A DNA stretch of 64,000 nucleotides from CAZIOH01 sp964540815 (GCA_964540815.1 CAZIOH010000026.1:4791-68790); one strand, 5' to 3'; positions 8,838-17,966 are shown, counted from the first letter of the stretch. The notes: generated by a model not told the origin, from the sequence alone. Translations and numbers: made by a program.

Positions 8838-10696
8838 GGCAAGCGGTTGATGAAGGCGTCGTTGGTGACCATCGCCAGGATCATGTCCTTCATGGACAGC
8901 TTCCCGGCCTCGGACATGGCCGCGAAGTAGTCGGCGAGCGGGCCCTCCGCCGGGGCAAGGGCGCGGCCATTGATGTAGGTCTGCCAGTTGCGGGTGTAAC
9001 ACCCGTGCGCCTGCGCGCTGCCGGCGATGGCGCGCGAGAACTCGACCGCGTTGGCGTAGGACTTCGCCCCGTCGGTGAAGGGGTAGGTGTCCGCCGAGTT
9101 GATGGGCTTGCCGCGATCGGTGGTGCGGAACTTCCCGATCGCATCGAACTCCTCGAAGGCGAAGCCCGCCGGGTTGATCAGCGTCCCGTGGCAGGCGGCG
9201 CCGCAGGTCCCGACGCCGGTGGTCTTCTCGACCCGCTCCCGGTTGGTCATGTCCGGCTGCGGATCGATGAGCGGCGTCGCCTTGGGATCGGGCGGCGGCA
9301 AGGTGACGCACAGGATGCGCTGATTGACGAACACCCCGCGGTGGATGGAGTCCGGATCGTTGCCGATCGCATAGGAGGAGAGGAAGCCCGCCAGGGTGAG
9401 CAGGCCCGAGCGCTGGGTGGGATCGAGATCGACCCGGGTCAGCTGCGTCGCTTGGAAGGTGCCCGGGAGCTGGTAGATGGGGGCGAGCGCCTGGTTCACG
9501 AATCCCACCGGAGAGGTGAAGATCTCGCGCACGCCGTAGCCCTGGTCGAAGATCCAGCGCAGAAAGGACAAGATCTCCTGGCGCATGGCCGCGGGGGTGG
9601 CCGGCGTGAAATCGGGAAAGGCCACCGGATCGCGCACGATGCCGTCGTAGGCCCCGAGCCGCAGGACCTGGAAGTGCAGGTGATCGCGCCCGGAGGCCCC
9701 CGCCTCGCTGGCGAGGAGCCGGGTGGCCTGGGCGAGCAAGTTGTTGGCGCTGGTCGGATTGCGCAGCTGCCCCGGCACCGCTGCCGCCGCCAGCAGGGTG
9801 TCGTCCGGCATGGTGTTGGCGATGGCGTAGGACAGCTTCGAGGCGAGCTCGTAGTCCGACAGCGGGACGACGCCATTCACCACCGCCGTGGAGAGCTCGG
9901 TCCGGTAGAGGAAGTGGGGGGATTGCAAGAAGAGCTGCAGCGCCAGGCTCACGCCCGCCGTGAAGGGATCGGCGCCGGGGTAGAGGGCCGGGCCCTGGTT
10001 GAAGAGCCCGGTGACCTCCGCCACCTCGGCGTCGGTCAGGGGGCGGCGGTAGGCCCGCAGACCAAAGGCGCTGATGAAGGCCCTGGCCTTGCCGGCCAGA
10101 TCGGTCGGGGCCGTGGGCGGCATGAGCCGCGCGAGGGCCGTGGGATCGCCCGTCACCTTGGCCGCGAGGCTGACGGCCGCGTCGGCGAGATCCGAGCGCA
10201 GGGTCTCTCCCACGAACAGCGAGTCGACGTCGTTGTCGAAGCCCACCACCGCGTCCCCCGACACGTTGGCCTCGACGTCGCTGATGTCGGAGAGCTTCAG
10301 CAGATCCTTCACGGTGTTCACCCACTGCGGGCGGCTGAGCCGGGCCAGTCGAGCGGTGGGGACCAGCGCGGGCGGAGGTGGCTGAAGGGAGGTGGCCGAG
10401 TTGCCACCGCCGCCGGAGGCGGCACCGACCGCGCCTGCCCCGGTCGTGCTCGGTGGCGACCCGGGTGAGCTGCTCGTGCCGGCAGAGGAGGTCCCGGTCT
10501 GGCCGGCCGCCGAGGAGCCAGCGGGTCCCGCCTGTGGGCCGCCTGCGGGCCCGGTTTCAGGGCCCTTGCCAGGAGCGCCACCCGGACCACCGACCGTTGC
10601 CGTGCACGCGGCTGTTGCCACCAAGCCGAGGAGGATGCCGAGGGCCGTGAGGCGCGCGAGCCGAAAGGGTCCGGGTGTTGCGTTCGGGAGCTGCAT
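8834..10696 (-). CDS. DUF1592/DUF1588/DUF1585 family lipoprotein (pair B)
   Basis: A 620-residue lipoprotein: signal with lipobox ATAAC near residue 31, a Gly/Pro/Ser linker of about 70 residues, then the DUF1587/1595/1592/1588/1585 series beginning at RLARLSRPQWVNTVKDLL. The DUF1588 motif is CGAACHGTLINPAGFAFEEFD (residues 498-503 for CGAACH), that is C-X3-CH rather than the C-X2-CH of pairs A and C. It is the first gene of the minus-strand operon and overlaps the DUF1552 gene by four bases. Confidence 0.88.
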   Translation of the reverse strand: MQLPNATPGPFRLARLTALGILLGLVATAACTATVGGPGGAPGKGPETGPAGGPQAGPAGSSAAGQTGTSSAGTSSSPGSPPSTTGAGAVGAASGGGGNSATSLQPPPPALVPTARLARLSRPQWVNTVKDLLKLSDISDVEANVSGDAVVGFDNDVDSLFVGETLRSDLADAAVSLAAKVTGDPTALARLMPPTAPTDLAGKARAFISAFGLRAYRRPLTDAEVAEVTGLFNQGPALYPGADPFTAGVSLALQLFLQSPHFLYRTELSTAVVNGVVPLSDYELASKLSYAIANTMPDDTLLAAAAVPGQLRNPTSANNLLAQATRLLASEAGASGRDHLHFQVLRLGAYDGIVRDPVAFPDFTPATPAAMRQEILSFLRWIFDQGYGVREIFTSPVGFVNQALAPIYQLPGTFQATQLTRVDLDPTQRSGLLTLAGFLSSYAIGNDPDSIHRGVFVNQRILCVTLPPPDPKATPLIDPQPDMTNRERVEKTTGVGTCGAACHGTLINPAGFAFEEFDAIGKFRTTDRGKPINSADTYPFTDGAKSYANAVEFSRAIAGSAQAHGCYTRNWQTYINGRALAPAEGPLADYFAAMSEAGKLSMKDMILAMVTNDAFINRLP

Positions 10697-10825
10697 CGTT
10701 CGGGCCGGATTCCTTTCTCGCTCGCGTCGTCGTGAGATGCGAGGTCCGGCCTAGCAGTGCCCCCATCCATGCCCCATGGTCCACACTGATTTTGACGGGG
10801 CGGCGTTTGCAGCGCGACGCGGCAT

Positions 10826-10845
10826 GAAGGGAGCGGGCTCCCTTC
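10826..10845. terminator. Perfect short inverted repeat, possible terminator
   Basis: GAAGGGAGC-GG-GCTCCCTTC has perfect nine-base arms. It lies after the stop of the minus-strand gene at 10906 and before the start of the pair B operon. No T-tract follows, so intrinsic termination is uncertain; an operator is the alternative. Confidence 0.4.
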
Positions 10846-10860
10846 GTCGCGCGTCTCGGC

Positions 10861-10893
10861 CGGTCGTGGGACGAGGACGGCGACGAGGACGAG
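10861..10893 (+). repeat. Dispersed intergenic repeat, copy 1
   Basis: The words CGGTCGTGGGACGAGGACG and GCGACGAGGACGAG appear here. The reverse complement of the whole stretch recurs almost exactly at 18060-18091, and the core GGTCGTGGGACGAGGAC recurs at 48631-48647. All copies are intergenic. Confidence 0.65.
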
Positions 10894-10905
10894 AGTGGTG
10901 CGTGC

Positions 10906-11376
10906 TCAGTCGAAGGTCACGGCGGAGGGGGTGATGATCTTCTTGCCGCCCTCGCTGCTGAGCTTGCCCGTGACCGTCGCGGGGGCCGAGCCGCCACAGA
11001 CCCTGCCGTGGTTCTCCTCGGCCACGGCGTTCTTGGCGAGGTAGTACTTCGCCTCGCCGCCGGCCGCCTCCTTGACGCGGAGGACGTTCTGGCAGGCGGT
11101 GCCTTCGTGCAGGCCGCAGCGAGCGCAGGTCAGGTCGCCTTTGAGGGTGACCTCGGCGGCGACCGCCTTGTCGGACTTCTCCGACTTGGTGGGGGCCTTT
11201 GCCTGATGCGTCGCCGCCTTGCCGGTGTCCTGACCGGCTTGCTTGTCCTTCTGGGGGGTGGGCGGGCCCTTCTCGTCGGCGGCGCGGCTCGGGCGCGCGC
11301 CGGCGAGACCGGAGGCGATGGTCATCGAGACGATGAGGACGACACGCGCGGTACGGGAGTTCGACATGAGCGCCAT
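10906..11376 (-). CDS. Small exported protein with conserved Cys pattern (DUF6370-like)
   Basis: About 156 residues. A signal peptide ends near PSRAADEK, then a Lys/Gln-rich linker leads to a compact C-terminal domain with TCARCGLHEGTACQNVLRV and an NHGRVCGG segment. Four cysteines with this spacing suggest disulphides or a small metal site; the arrangement recalls DUF6370-type proteins, but I am not certain of the family. ATG 11376 has GAGAGA directly upstream; ATG 11367 (MSNSRTARVV) is equally likely. The longer open frame to 11499 lacks a signal at its start. Divergent from mgsA. Confidence 0.7.
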   Translation of the reverse strand: MALMSNSRTARVVLIVSMTIASGLAGARPSRAADEKGPPTPQKDKQAGQDTGKAATHQAKAPTKSEKSDKAVAAEVTLKGDLTCARCGLHEGTACQNVLRVKEAAGGEAKYYLAKNAVAEENHGRVCGGSAPATVTGKLSSEGGKKIITPSAVTFD

Positions 11377-11525
11377 TCTCTCAGCTGCCGGGGCGGACGT
11401 CGAGCCCGGGCCGAGGCGCTCCTTGTGGGAATGCAGATTCGTACACTGGCGGTGAAGGTGGGGAGGGACGCGCAGGCAGGAGGGGGATTCGAGTGACAAG
11501 GCCGGGGGGGTGCATCATCATCTCT

Positions 11526-11549
11526 TTGACGATATCGATGTCGTTATCG
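11526..11549. promoter_or_regulatory. Inverted repeat, operator-like
   Basis: GACGATA and TATCGTC form perfect seven-base arms around a ten-base centre (TCGATGTCGT). It sits between the divergent genes at 11376 and 11600, about 50 bases before the mgsA start, where a repressor or activator site is expected. No regulator is encoded next to it. Confidence 0.4.
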
Positions 11550-11599
11550 TCATTGGCCGGGCCGGGGCCGGGGATTCGCGGAGCTCGAGGGGAGTTGCA

Positions 11600-12151
11600 T
11601 TGTCTTACAAGATCATTTCGATGACACCGAAGAAGAAGATCGCGCTCGTCGCGCACGACAACAAGAAGCGCGATCTGGTCGAGTGGTCTCGCTTCAACCG
11701 CGATCTCCTCGCCGGCCACAAGATCTTCGCCACCGGCACCACCGGCACCCTGCTGGAGCGCGAGCTCGGGTTCTCGATCAGCATGCTGCAAAGCGGCCCG
11801 CTCGGAGGCGACCAGCAGGTCGGCGCCATGATCGTGAGCAACGAGATCGACTTCCTGATCTTCTTCTGGGATCCGCTGGAACAGCAGGCGCACGATCCCG
11901 ACGTCAAGGCGCTGCTGCGCATGGCGGTGGTGTGGAACATCCCAACGGCCTGCGACCGGGCCACCGCAGACTTCATCATCTCGTCGCCGCTGATGGACGA
12001 GTCCTACGACCGCCTGGTCCCCGACTACGACATGTACCTCGGACGTTCGGTGCCAGGGATGGAGACCGTGCCGGCTCCCAGGCCGGCGACCGTCTCGGAC
12101 ACCAAGAAGCGCCGCCTCGCCGCGGCGCACCCCGAACACGGGAAGAGCTGA
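11600..12151 (+). CDS. mgsA: Methylglyoxal synthase
   Basis: Converts dihydroxyacetone phosphate to methylglyoxal and phosphate in the cytoplasm, a glycolytic bypass. The sequence shows IALVAHD, FATGTTGTLLE, SGPLGGDQQVGA with the catalytic Asp71, and FFWDPLEQQAHDPDVKALLR. I chose the TTG at 11600 because GGGGAG lies five bases upstream and because it puts IALVAHD at residues 14-20 and the catalytic Asp at 71, the same numbers as I recall for the E. coli enzyme. The first ATG, 11621, has no ribosome site. The 183-residue protein has about 30 extra C-terminal residues, basic at the end, compared with E. coli. The esterase gene starts 25 bases downstream. Confidence 0.93.
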   Translation: MSYKIISMTPKKKIALVAHDNKKRDLVEWSRFNRDLLAGHKIFATGTTGTLLERELGFSISMLQSGPLGGDQQVGAMIVSNEIDFLIFFWDPLEQQAHDPDVKALLRMAVVWNIPTACDRATADFIISSPLMDESYDRLVPDYDMYLGRSVPGMETVPAPRPATVSDTKKRRLAAAHPEHGKS

Positions 12152-12176
12152 CGCGCTTTGTGCGAAGGTTCTTCAC

Positions 12177-13646
12177 ATGGACACCCTTGACCGGGTCGTG
12201 AGGACCATTCTTAGACGTCGCGCCGCGCGGTTGATTGTATGGGCTGCCTGGTGGCTGGCCACGGCGCGGGGGGCGCCCGCGGCCTTCGCCGGGACGGTCA
12301 CGCCGGTGACGAACTTCGGCCCGAACCCGAGCGGGATCGGGATGTACCTGTACACCCCCACCACGGTGGACCCGAAGCCGGCCATCCTGGTCGGCGTGCA
12401 CGCGTGCCACGGCAAGGGCCTCGACGTCTGCTCGACCGGCAACACCTTTGCCCAGCAGGCGGAGAAGTACCACTTCCTGATGATCTGCCCCTCGGCCGTG
12501 AGCAGCGACGGATGCTGGGACGTGCACTCGACGGGTGACCTGACCCACGGCGGCTCGGGCGACGTGACCGGTATCATGTCCATGGTCACCTGGGTGGTGC
12601 AGAACAAGCAAGGGGACATGAACCGGGTCTACGCCGCCGGCCACTCGTCGGGCGGCATGATGACCAACGTCCTCCTCGGCTCGTACCCGGACGTCTTCAA
12701 GGCGGGGGCCTCCTTCGCGGGGGTCCCGTTCGCCTGCTACGCGCAGGGGCCCGTCGACTCGCTCGGCTGGAACACCAGCTGCGCGACGGGCAAGGTGACG
12801 CTGACCGGGATGCAGTGGGGCGACATCGTGCGGGGCGCGTACCCGGGCTTCACCGGCACGCGCCCGCGAATCCAGCTCTGGCACGGGACGGCGGACGCCA
12901 CCGTCGACTTTCACAATTTCGGGGAGGCTATCAAGGAGTGGACCAACGTGCTCGGCGTCAGCGAGACGCCCACGTCCACCGAGAACAACGCCCTCATGAC
13001 GGGGTGGATCAGGACACGCTACGCCAACGCCGCGGGCGTGGTCGAGGTGGAGGCCATCCAGGAGACCGGGCAGCCCCACAATCTCGTCGTCGACGGGGCC
13101 GAGGCGATCCACTTCTTCGGGCTCGATGGATCGAACCCCGCCCCTGGCGGGGGCGGCGCCGGCGGAGGAGGAGGTCCGCCCGGCGGTGGGGGGGGCGGCT
13201 CTGGGGGGACGAGGCCGGGGGCTGGCGGAACGACGCCCGCGGGCGGGAGCGCCGGCTCGCCAGGGACGACGACGGGAACCGGCGGCGTCGTCGGCAGTGG
13301 CGGAGCCCCGATGGTGACCGGCACGGGTGGGATGACCGCCGTCATGGGCACCGGCGGCGAGACCGCGGGAGGCATTCTCGGCAGCGGTGGCGGCTTCGGC
13401 TCCGGCACGGGTGGACTCGCGGCGCCGCCGCAGACCACCGCCTCGAGCGGCGGGGCTTCGCCTCCGCAGGTTGGCACCGGCGGAAGCGCGCCGGGCGCCA
13501 CCACGGCACCGGCGGACAGCTCGGGGTGCGCCTGCGCGATCGCCAGCGGGGACCTCCGGGGCTCCGCCCTGTCCCGGGTGTCGCTGATGGTGGGCCTCGT
13601 GGCTCTCGGCCTCGGTCGCCGCCGCCCGGGCTCCCCACGCCGATAG
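12177..13646 (+). CDS. Secreted CE1/PHB-depolymerase-type esterase with MYXO-CTERM-like tail
   Basis: A 489-residue exported alpha/beta hydrolase. After a signal peptide (cleavage near AAFA), the catalytic region has VGVHACHGKG (oxyanion-hole region), CPSAVSSDGCWDV and GHSSGG with nucleophile Ser157; QLWHGTADATVDFHN supplies the Asp and GQPHN the likely His. This matches feruloyl or acetylxylan esterases and PHB depolymerases, so it probably cleaves plant-wall or polyester esters. A Gly/Thr/Ser linker of about 120 residues follows. The end, CACAIASG, then a hydrophobic helix, then RRRP, resembles a MYXO-CTERM sorting signal. The gene may be co-transcribed with mgsA. Confidence 0.88.
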   Translation: MDTLDRVVRTILRRRAARLIVWAAWWLATARGAPAAFAGTVTPVTNFGPNPSGIGMYLYTPTTVDPKPAILVGVHACHGKGLDVCSTGNTFAQQAEKYHFLMICPSAVSSDGCWDVHSTGDLTHGGSGDVTGIMSMVTWVVQNKQGDMNRVYAAGHSSGGMMTNVLLGSYPDVFKAGASFAGVPFACYAQGPVDSLGWNTSCATGKVTLTGMQWGDIVRGAYPGFTGTRPRIQLWHGTADATVDFHNFGEAIKEWTNVLGVSETPTSTENNALMTGWIRTRYANAAGVVEVEAIQETGQPHNLVVDGAEAIHFFGLDGSNPAPGGGGAGGGGGPPGGGGGGSGGTRPGAGGTTPAGGSAGSPGTTTGTGGVVGSGGAPMVTGTGGMTAVMGTGGETAGGILGSGGGFGSGTGGLAAPPQTTASSGGASPPQVGTGGSAPGATTAPADSSGCACAIASGDLRGSALSRVSLMVGLVALGLGRRRPGSPRR

Positions 13647-13708
13647 CCCGCGGCCGGCTCCTCGCGGGCGCTCGCGGTTGGTGTTACAAACGAGGGGTGC
13701 GAACCCTG

Positions 13709-14740
13709 ATGTGCATCCGGATGGCGGTGGTGGGAGTGACTCTCGGGCCTGCACTGACGTCGACCGATGCGTTCTGCCAACCGCGCACCGTGCGGGCCGC
13801 GGCCTGGGTCCGTCGGATTGCGCAGGTCTCGGTGGCGCCCGTGCGCGGGGCTCCTCCGCCAGGTCCGCAACCCCCGGCCTACGCGGCCACGGCGCCCGGG
13901 CCACCGCCTCCGCCACCGGTGGAGCACGTGGAGCCGCGTCGTGGGTTCGTGTGGATCGAAGGGAACTACGACTGGCGCGACGGCCGCTACGTCTGGGCGC
14001 CCGGGCACTTCGAGCGCGCCCGAAAGGGTCGACGCTGGCACGGTGGCGCCTGGGAGTGGCGCGGGAACCACTACGCCTGGGCGCCCGGCTTCTGGGCCGA
14101 GGAGGTGGCCGCGTCGCCGCCTCCTCCTCCGGAATATGTCGTCCAGTCTCCGGTGGCTCCCCCTCCTCCGATGCCACCCCAGGGGCCAGGGCAGGGCGTG
14201 GCAGGGCAGGGCAGGGAATGGTCGCCAACACCACCTCCCGAGCCGCGCCACGGATTCGTCTGGGTGCCCGGCGCGCAGGAATGGCGCGATGGTCGCTACG
14301 TGTGGGTGGAGGGACGATGGGAGCGGGAACGCAGCGGCGACGCCTGGAGGGCGGGTCACTGGGACCGCGACGGCGACGATGAGCACCGCGACCGACACGT
14401 CTGGCATCCGGGTGGGTGGGAGCACGGTCGTCACGATGCGTATGCCCGTGGACCGGGCGGCCATGCCGAGGTGGTCATCTCGGGGCGAGTCGCCGCGCCC
14501 GACGGGCGCCCGCTGCCCGGCATCACGTTGGTGCTCGCAGGGACCAGCGAGGGCCGCACCGTCACCGATGGAAATGGCGCCTACGTCTTCACGGGTCTGT
14601 CGCCCGGATCCTACGCCGTGCGCCCGAGCCCCGACGGACGGCGCCGATGCAGCTTCGGGCCCGACGTCGTCAACCTCGACAACCTCGGCGGCAGCGTGAC
14701 GCAGAACTTCACGGCCTCGTGCGAGGGCGGCTGGAGATAG
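13709..14740 (+). CDS. Exported WXXGXW-repeat protein with C-terminal carboxypeptidase-regulatory-like domain
   Basis: A 343-residue exported protein. After a signal peptide and a Pro-rich segment come repeated units of the type GFVWIEGNYDW, RYVWAPGHFE, HYAWAPGFW, GFVWVPGAQEW, RYVWVEGRW, WRAGHW and HVWHPGGW, the WXXGXW/YXWXPGXW repeat. The last 90 residues read as an Ig-like carboxypeptidase-regulatory domain (ISGRVAAPDGRPLPGITLVLAG, TVTDGNGAYVFTGLSPGSY). Such proteins are presumed cell-surface structural or binding proteins. I chose ATG 13709, with GAGGGG 11 bases before; ATG 13721 and GTG 13697 are alternatives. Confidence 0.8.
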   Translation: MCIRMAVVGVTLGPALTSTDAFCQPRTVRAAAWVRRIAQVSVAPVRGAPPPGPQPPAYAATAPGPPPPPPVEHVEPRRGFVWIEGNYDWRDGRYVWAPGHFERARKGRRWHGGAWEWRGNHYAWAPGFWAEEVAASPPPPPEYVVQSPVAPPPPMPPQGPGQGVAGQGREWSPTPPPEPRHGFVWVPGAQEWRDGRYVWVEGRWERERSGDAWRAGHWDRDGDDEHRDRHVWHPGGWEHGRHDAYARGPGGHAEVVISGRVAAPDGRPLPGITLVLAGTSEGRTVTDGNGAYVFTGLSPGSYAVRPSPDGRRRCSFGPDVVNLDNLGGSVTQNFTASCEGGWR

Positions 14741-14855
14741 GCAGCGACAGGCCCGGCGCGAACTCCGACGGACACGCAATGTGTGAGTCGCAATCGATGG
14801 TGCCGGCCCGCGACGCACGCGCTCGACCGGTGACCTCGGACGAGGCCCAGCACCT

Positions 14856-15779
14856 TCACATCATCAGCAGCAACTTGCCGCCAGCCCCGTGCTTCTCGCC
14901 CATCGCGTGGGCCTCGGCCACCATGGCCAGGGGAAAGCGCCGGGAAATGGGGATGACCAGCGCGCCCTCGGCCGCCGCGCGGGCCAGCTCGCCCATGCGC
15001 CGGGCGTCGGGGTGGGTGAAGATGGTGCGCACCAGGATGCCGCGCTCTCGCGCCGCGGCCTGGGCCGCTTCGGGCGCGCCCACCACGCTGCCGAGGATCC
15101 CGCCTCGCTTGAGCCGGGCGATGAGCTTCAAGGTGCGGTCGCCACCCACCGTGTCGGCGATGGCGTCGAGCTCGGGCATCCGCGCCACGTCGTCATCGTC
15201 ATCGATGGCCACCACCGCGTCGACGCCCAGCTTGGCGGCTGCTTCCTTCTGGGCGCGACGCACACCCGCGATGACGGTGGCCTTGCGCACCCTGGCCGCG
15301 TAGACCGCGGCGCGCCCCACGCCGCCGAGCGCCCCCGTCACCAGCACGCGATCGCCGGGCCTGGGGTCGATGGCCTCCTCGAGGAGCTGCGCGCCGGTGA
15401 GCGACACGAGCGGCAACGCAGCCGCATCCGCGGTTGCCAGGCCCACCGGGACGTGCGCCCACGCATCCACGCTGGCCACCACCAGCTCGGCGTATCCATG
15501 GTTGACGAGCCCCATGACCGGCTCCCCCAGGCGGAAACCTTGGACGCCTGGACCGACCTCGATCACGGTCCCGGCGACGTCCCGCCCGAGGATGGCTGGC
15601 AGCTCGAGCGGCATCAGACTCTGGAGCGCCCCGCTTCGCAGCTTCCAGTCCACCGGGTTCAGGCTGGCGGCCACCACCCGGACCTTGATCGCGCCGGGAC
15701 CGGGGGCCGGGGGGTCAGGAACGTCGCGAAGCACGAGGGCGTCGGCACCGCCGAACGCCGGGAGAATGACCGCCTTCAT
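14856..15779 (-). CDS. Medium-chain NAD(P)-dependent oxidoreductase (quinone oxidoreductase type)
   Basis: A 307-residue MDR-superfamily enzyme. The GroES-like N-terminal half has VVAASLNPVDWKLRSG and LGRDVAGTVIEVG; the Rossmann half has VLVTGALGGVGRAAVYAA for NADP binding. The cysteine and histidine ligands of zinc alcohol dehydrogenases are absent, so it belongs with the zinc-free quinone or enone reductases. The substrate is unknown. It converges with the WXXGXW protein gene and has no obvious partner. Confidence 0.88.
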   Translation of the reverse strand: MKAVILPAFGGADALVLRDVPDPPAPGPGAIKVRVVAASLNPVDWKLRSGALQSLMPLELPAILGRDVAGTVIEVGPGVQGFRLGEPVMGLVNHGYAELVVASVDAWAHVPVGLATADAAALPLVSLTGAQLLEEAIDPRPGDRVLVTGALGGVGRAAVYAARVRKATVIAGVRRAQKEAAAKLGVDAVVAIDDDDDVARMPELDAIADTVGGDRTLKLIARLKRGGILGSVVGAPEAAQAAARERGILVRTIFTHPDARRMGELARAAAEGALVIPISRRFPLAMVAEAHAMGEKHGAGGKLLLMM

Positions 15780-15872
15780 GCCCGTACCCGCCTTGCTGCC
15801 CTGGTTCGCATGCGGTCGATATAAGCACGATTCGCCGAGGTGTTACCTCGTCGAGAGCGTGGGCGCCCCGGA

Positions 15873-16859
15873 TCAGCGGCGGCCGCCGTGCCCGCCGCGA
15901 AACCCTCCCCCGAAGCTGTGACCGCCGCCGCTGAACCCTCCGCCGTGGCTGCCGCTGCCAAAGGTCCCGCCGTGGGGCGCTCCGCCGGTGAATCCTCCGC
16001 GCGGGGCGGCGCCTCCGGTGAAGCCAAAGCCTCGATCTCCTCCCACCGACGCCCGGCCGTACGCGTTGACCGGCGCCGCGCCCCGGAAGGTGCCGCCGGC
16101 GCTGCCGTAGCTCCCGCCGCGATTCACGGCCCCAGCGTATCCGCCCGCCGAGGCGGGCCGCCCACGGTAGGGGCTCGCACCCACGCCGCCGCCGTAGCCG
16201 GCCCCGTGCGCGGCGAAGCCGCGATAGCCGCTGGCGTAAGCATGGGCATAGCCACCGCGGTACCCGCCCCAGCCGTACCCCGCGTGATAGAGGCCCCGGT
16301 ACCAGGGGTAGTGCCATGGGCCAACGACGCCGAAGTACGGGTAACCGCCCCATCCCCAGACCCAGGGTGCCGCCAGCCACATCCACCCGTACGCAGGGTA
16401 ATAGGCATACGAGTACGGCTGCGCGACGTTGTCGGACCCGCCTTCGTACGTGTACTGGGTGCCGTAGGGCATCCAGATCCACCCATACTGCTCGGTGTAG
16501 ACCCACTGGCCAGCCGTCCCGGGTTGAGCGGCCGCCGGGGCCGGTGTGACGTAACCCCCGCCCACGTCGGCCGGCTGAGCCGACAGCTGTTCCGGCGCGA
16601 GTTGCTGTTCTTGCTGGTCTTGCTGGTCTTGCTGATTTTGCCCGACGGGCGGTGGCGGGGGCTCGACTGGGGGGGCCGGCGGAACCTGCACGGGCACCTC
16701 GGTGCTGGGGACCACCGATCGGGGCGCGACCACAGCCTGCCCCGACAGCGGGTCGGTCATGGTGGTGGTGCCCTCTTGCTGGGCACGGGCGACGCCCGAA
16801 GTCGAGCCAAACCCAAGGACCAACGAACAGACGAGAGTGGGCAATACGAAGATTTTCAT
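15873..16859 (-). CDS. Exported Gly/Tyr/Trp-rich protein
   Basis: A 328-residue secreted protein of unknown function. A signal peptide (MKIFVLPTLVCSLVLG to VARAQ) is followed by a Pro-rich and Gln-rich segment (VGQNQQDQQDQQEQQ), a Trp/Tyr-dense centre (GWIWMPYGTQYTYEGG, YGWMWLAAPWVWGWGGYPYFG) and a long Gly/Tyr/Arg/Phe-rich tail ending in GGGHSFGGGFRGGHGGRR. The composition suggests an adhesive or matrix surface protein, but that is inference. ATG 16859 has GGAGGG five bases upstream; ATG 16880 is weaker. Confidence 0.78.
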   Translation of the reverse strand: MKIFVLPTLVCSLVLGFGSTSGVARAQQEGTTTMTDPLSGQAVVAPRSVVPSTEVPVQVPPAPPVEPPPPPVGQNQQDQQDQQEQQLAPEQLSAQPADVGGGYVTPAPAAAQPGTAGQWVYTEQYGWIWMPYGTQYTYEGGSDNVAQPYSYAYYPAYGWMWLAAPWVWGWGGYPYFGVVGPWHYPWYRGLYHAGYGWGGYRGGYAHAYASGYRGFAAHGAGYGGGVGASPYRGRPASAGGYAGAVNRGGSYGSAGGTFRGAAPVNAYGRASVGGDRGFGFTGGAAPRGGFTGGAPHGGTFGSGSHGGGFSGGGHSFGGGFRGGHGGRR

Positions 16860-16907
16860 GGCGGCCCTCCGGCCCATCATCTGGACCGATGTGCTGGTGT
16901 TTTTATT

Positions 16908-17966
16908 CTACCCGACGAATGCCGCGGGGCCGGGCGAAACCGCGTCCCCGGCGGGGAGGTCCGTCATGCGCGCGCCCGTCAGCTCGGGCGCGAGCTCGCC
17001 GAGGATCTCGAACGATCGGAGTCGAGCGGCGTGATCGAAGATGTGGCCGCTCACCATCACCTCGTCGGCGCGCGTGCGCTCGATGAAGCCGGCGAGACCC
17101 GCGCGAACGGTCCGCGCGGAGCCGACGAACGCACAGGAGAACGTCTCGTCGAGCATGGCCCGCTCCTCCGGCGCGAGCTGCGCCTCGAAGGCGGCGACGT
17201 CGCGGGCGGGTGGAGGCAGCGGGCCCGGGCGGCCGCGCCGCAGCTGCAAGAAGGTCTGACGCAGTGACGTGAAGAGCCGGCGCGCCTCGTCGTCGGTGTC
17301 GGCGGCGATCACGTTGACCCCGAGCATCACATGAGGGGTGCCGAGCCCGCTCGAGGGTCGAAACTGGGCGCGGTAGAGCGCGAGCGCCTGCGTCATGTGC
17401 GCGGGGGCGAAGTGAGACGCGAAGGCGAAGGGCAGGCCGAGGGCGGCCGCCAGCTGGGCGCCGTAGAGGCTCGAGCCGAGGATCCAGATCGGGACGTTGG
17501 TGCCGGCGCCGGGGATCGCCTGCAGCGCTTGCCCGGGGCGGGTGGCGCGCAGGTAGCCCATCAGCTCGACGACGTCGTCGGGGAAGCGGTCGACGCCATC
17601 TGGCCGGCCGCGTCGCAACGCGCGCGCGGTCACGGGATCGGTGCCGGGGGCGCGTCCGACGCCGAGATCGATGCGTCCGGGGAAGAGACAGGCGAGGGTC
17701 CCGAACTGCTCGGCGATGACCAGGGGGGCGTGGTTCGGGAGCATGATCCCGCCCGCGCCCACCCGGATCGTCGAGGTCCCACCCGCCACATGGGCGATGA
17801 CGACCGAGGTGGCCGCGCTGGCGACGCCGGGCATGCCGTGGTGCTCGGCGAACCAGATGCGTCTGTAGCCGAGCCGCTCCCCGTGGCGACCGAGCTCGAG
17901 CGCGTTGCGCAGCGCTCCCCCCGCATCGCCCCCCTCGACGATGGGCGCGAGATCCAGGATCGACAT
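16908..17966 (-). CDS. LLM-class flavin-dependent oxidoreductase (luciferase-like)
   Basis: A 352-residue luciferase-like monooxygenase. MSILDLAPIVEGG, the WFAEHHGMPGVASAATSVV segment, GGIMLPNHAPLVIAEQF, and RIDLGVGRAPG together match the alkanal-monooxygenase-like family, which has a TIM-barrel fold and uses reduced flavin and oxygen. Residues near the end (VGSARTVRAGLAGF, ADEVMVSGHIFD) also fit. The substrate cannot be told. ATG 17966 begins the conserved MSILD start; GTG 17981 is a possible extension. The dispersed repeat copy 2 lies just upstream. Confidence 0.9.
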   Translation of the reverse strand: MSILDLAPIVEGGDAGGALRNALELGRHGERLGYRRIWFAEHHGMPGVASAATSVVIAHVAGGTSTIRVGAGGIMLPNHAPLVIAEQFGTLACLFPGRIDLGVGRAPGTDPVTARALRRGRPDGVDRFPDDVVELMGYLRATRPGQALQAIPGAGTNVPIWILGSSLYGAQLAAALGLPFAFASHFAPAHMTQALALYRAQFRPSSGLGTPHVMLGVNVIAADTDDEARRLFTSLRQTFLQLRRGRPGPLPPPARDVAAFEAQLAPEERAMLDETFSCAFVGSARTVRAGLAGFIERTRADEVMVSGHIFDHAARLRSFEILGELAPELTGARMTDLPAGDAVSPGPAAFVG

